Positions 62,396-64,000 of a stretch of 64,000 nt of DNA are shown piece after piece. A program made the position numbers and the translations under genes. Position 1 is the stretch's first letter, and every line of letters starts with the position of its first letter. Below the pieces are notes generated by a model. That model made no database searches and was not told where the DNA came from. It was given only the letters and a program-made list of their open reading frames with translations. Source of the DNA: Paenisporosarcina quisquiliarum_A (lineage in GTDB: Bacteria > Bacillota > Bacilli > Bacillales_A > Planococcaceae); contig NZ_JBHZRU010000007.1 in NCBI RefSeq assembly GCF_043641925.1, forward strand, positions 82,055 to 146,054, given 5' to 3'.

Positions 62396-63553
62396 CTATC
62401 TAACCACGAGCAAGCCTAGACGGTGATGATCGTGTCGATAAATCACGTGCTGTCTTAAGCGAACTTCGCCTTGATGATCCAGCACTTCAAGTCGACAATG
62501 TGCCGCATTAATTTGAATCGCTTCATACAAATCACGCTCATTTGTTACAGACAAGCCATTCACTTTGCGAATGCACTCCCCTACAACAAGCCCCATTTTA
62601 TCAGCAGGTGAATCCGGTAGAACACCCGCAATCATGACACCTAAATTATGTGGTGAAACTGCGTAACTTCCTTGTCTTTCTTTCATTGAAAAATACAACC
62701 AAACGCCAAGGCGACTTACAACACCAACTGCTAAACTGATGACTCCAAAGATGGGCATCCAAATTCCGATAAGAGCGATCACAACAACAGATACCCCCAC
62801 CACCATAACAGCTTTACCGACTACAGGGTAAAAGTATACCGGCAATGTGCGTCGAGCTTTTTGAGCAAAACCAATGACAACTGGCAATAAAACCAATCCG
62901 AAAGCATCTTGACCAATCGTAATTTGTGGCCAGTAAGGTGCATAAGTAGAAATCACATCACCTGGAACCAAAACCAAAATAGGTAGCAACCATAATCGTT
63001 TGGACAAATAAACCGCTGCATTCATACCGCGAGATGACTTTTCAAGAATTGGCGATGCTGAGTGTGCTCCTTCTTTACGAATCATCCAGCCTTCTACGAA
63101 GACAACTGCACCAATTAAAACGCCTACAGATACAGCAACAACCATCCAGTTATCAGCCGGGTTCCAATCAAATCCAATAAATGAAAATGAATAGCCAAGT
63201 CCCATCGCTAAAATAGCGAGCGCTGCTGCAAAGATCGGTGATCCAATTTGATATACATATAAAACAACTAATAGAATACTTGCTACACTAAACGCTAAAA
63301 TCCAGTCCATCGTGACTGTTAAACCTGTCGCAATACTAATAACCGACAATATGAGAGCGAATAACCAAGTATCTGCGACTAAGCGTTTTACTTCCGTCCA
63401 GCCCCATAGGATGCGTGTGCGAAACGATCGACGTTCCCGCTTAACACGAACATAGCCTAACAATACAGCAAAAACTACTGTGATGTAGACGAGTGGATTT
63501 AAAAATAATTTACCGATACCTTTTAACAACTCTAACCCGATCTCTTGCATCAT
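62396..63553 (-). CDS. minJ: Cell division topological determinant MinJ
   Basis: A 385-residue membrane protein: about eight helices in residues 15-290 and a C-terminal PDZ domain (295-385, LGVMIAGVLPDSPADKMGLVVGE and VTNERDLYEAI). MinJ links DivIVA to MinD at division sites and poles. The N-terminus MMQEIGLELLKGIGKLFLNP aligns well with B. subtilis MinJ from its start, and GGTGAG lies 7 bases upstream, so 63553 was chosen instead of the longer frame to 63598. Confidence 0.88.
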   Translation of the reverse strand: MMQEIGLELLKGIGKLFLNPLVYITVVFAVLLGYVRVKRERRSFRTRILWGWTEVKRLVADTWLFALILSVISIATGLTVTMDWILAFSVASILLVVLYVYQIGSPIFAAALAILAMGLGYSFSFIGFDWNPADNWMVVAVSVGVLIGAVVFVEGWMIRKEGAHSASPILEKSSRGMNAAVYLSKRLWLLPILVLVPGDVISTYAPYWPQITIGQDAFGLVLLPVVIGFAQKARRTLPVYFYPVVGKAVMVVGVSVVVIALIGIWMPIFGVISLAVGVVSRLGVWLYFSMKERQGSYAVSPHNLGVMIAGVLPDSPADKMGLVVGECIRKVNGLSVTNERDLYEAIQINAAHCRLEVLDHQGEVRLRQHVIYRHDHHRLGLLVVR

Positions 63554-63725
63554 GAAGCGTCTCACCATCCATTCAACGGTTCGTACATTTCCTTCCATTG
63601 TAACATAATAGAATGAAAATATTATAAGGATTTTCAGCTATTAATGGAGGGAATATCTAGCTATAAATGTCAGCTCGTGGCTTTCATAATGTTGTTCGTA
63701 TAGATTTTCTTAGTGATAGTCTTTG

Positions 63726-63768
63726 CTGATTGAAATGGAGGCGGCGACTCCAGAGGCATTAGTAAGAG
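63726..63768. repeat. Interspersed repeat R1, copy 7, cut by an insertion
   Basis: CTGATTGAAATGGAGGCGGC with GACTCCAGAGGC matches copy 4 and stops abruptly at 63768, where the insertion sequence begins. The remainder must lie to the right of the window. Confidence 0.75.
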
Positions 63769-64000
63769 GTCACTGAAAAACCCCCTATTAACAGACATTC
63801 TTAGGATTTCTTAAGGATGTCTTTTTGTTTATACTATTATTAACAAATGATTGGTGGTGGTCTTGCATGTTACCAACTCAAGAAGAGCTTCCTCTAAGCC
63901 CGTGGTCGGGCATCTACGATGTTGTTGTGCCAAAAGATAATAGACTACGTAGAATGAATGACCTTGTTGATTTTTCATTTATCCTTGAAGAACTGAAATC
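63769..64000 (+). mobile_element. IS1182-family insertion sequence, left end
   Basis: The left end begins about GTCACTGAAAAACCCCC, typical of IS1182-type terminal repeats. A stem-loop ACAGACAT / ATGTCT with T run (63791-63827) follows and would block transcription entering from outside. The transposase starts at 63867. The right end is outside the window. Confidence 0.75.
63867..64000 (+). CDS. IS1182-family transposase (partial)
   Basis: The 44 visible residues begin MLPTQEELPLSPWSGIYDVV and continue PKDNRLRRMNDLVDFSFILE, the characteristic N-terminus of IS1182-type transposases. The reading frame is open to the window edge, so it is not known whether the element is intact. Confidence 0.82.
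   Translation, partial: MLPTQEELPLSPWSGIYDVVVPKDNRLRRMNDLVDFSFILEELK

Overview
The window looks like chromosomal DNA of a low-GC, endospore-forming member of the Bacillales. It is probably a Planococcaceae-type organism (Sporosarcina/Planococcus relatives), but the genus cannot be fixed from the sequence alone. Reasons: spore genes at the left end (a YhcN/YlaJ-like lipoprotein, CotZ, CotO), strong GGAGG-type ribosome binding sites with frequent TTG/GTG starts, Gram-positive T-box, FapR and CtsR controls, and a gene order that follows the Bacillus subtilis yjb/fab/opp region closely.

Layout. 1-2800: spore coat genes and fabI under a FapR operator. 3178-11100: mgtE, then the conserved prpE / rluD-like / nadK / sasB / yjbL / yjbK / cwlQ / yjbI / yjbH block. 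11217-11330: a RoxS/RsaE small RNA beside yjbH, with a cre-like site upstream. 11506-15965: pepF, coiA, mecA and spx, so three proteolysis-control genes (YjbH, MecA, Spx) lie within 6 kb. 16376-32237: a secreted putative glycosidase, an oppABCDF operon, a T-box-controlled trpS, and a second complete peptide ABC system (app). 32556-34774: fabHF with a second FapR operator. 35453-37605: a ClpB that lacks the N-domain, with a perfect CtsR operator. 38292-46866: housekeeping and accessory metabolism, including a GH13 protein whose catalytic residues look lost. 46918-55293: addBA plus a coupled DUF418 gene. 56067-58990: signal peptidase, a TVP38 protein, and an azlCD pair with a divergent regulator. 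59467-61798: a persulfide detoxification (cst-like) operon with its operator. 62144-63553: csbA and minJ. At 63769 an IS1182-type element begins and runs off the window.

The most unusual signal is in the intergenic spacers. Six spacers hold degenerate direct repeats with a period of almost exactly 21 bp. There are four sequence families (A: two loci, B: two loci, C, D). They share spacing rather than sequence and lie outside the transcription units. The two A arrays are associated with GCTTCTGC stem-loops. Three arrays lie next to a second interspersed element, a GC-rich 120-220 bp repeat present about nine times, one copy of which is split by the IS. Other points of note are an apparent AUA start codon for coiA, a 210-bp tandem duplication downstream of addB, and an interleaved pair of inverted repeats near 44900.
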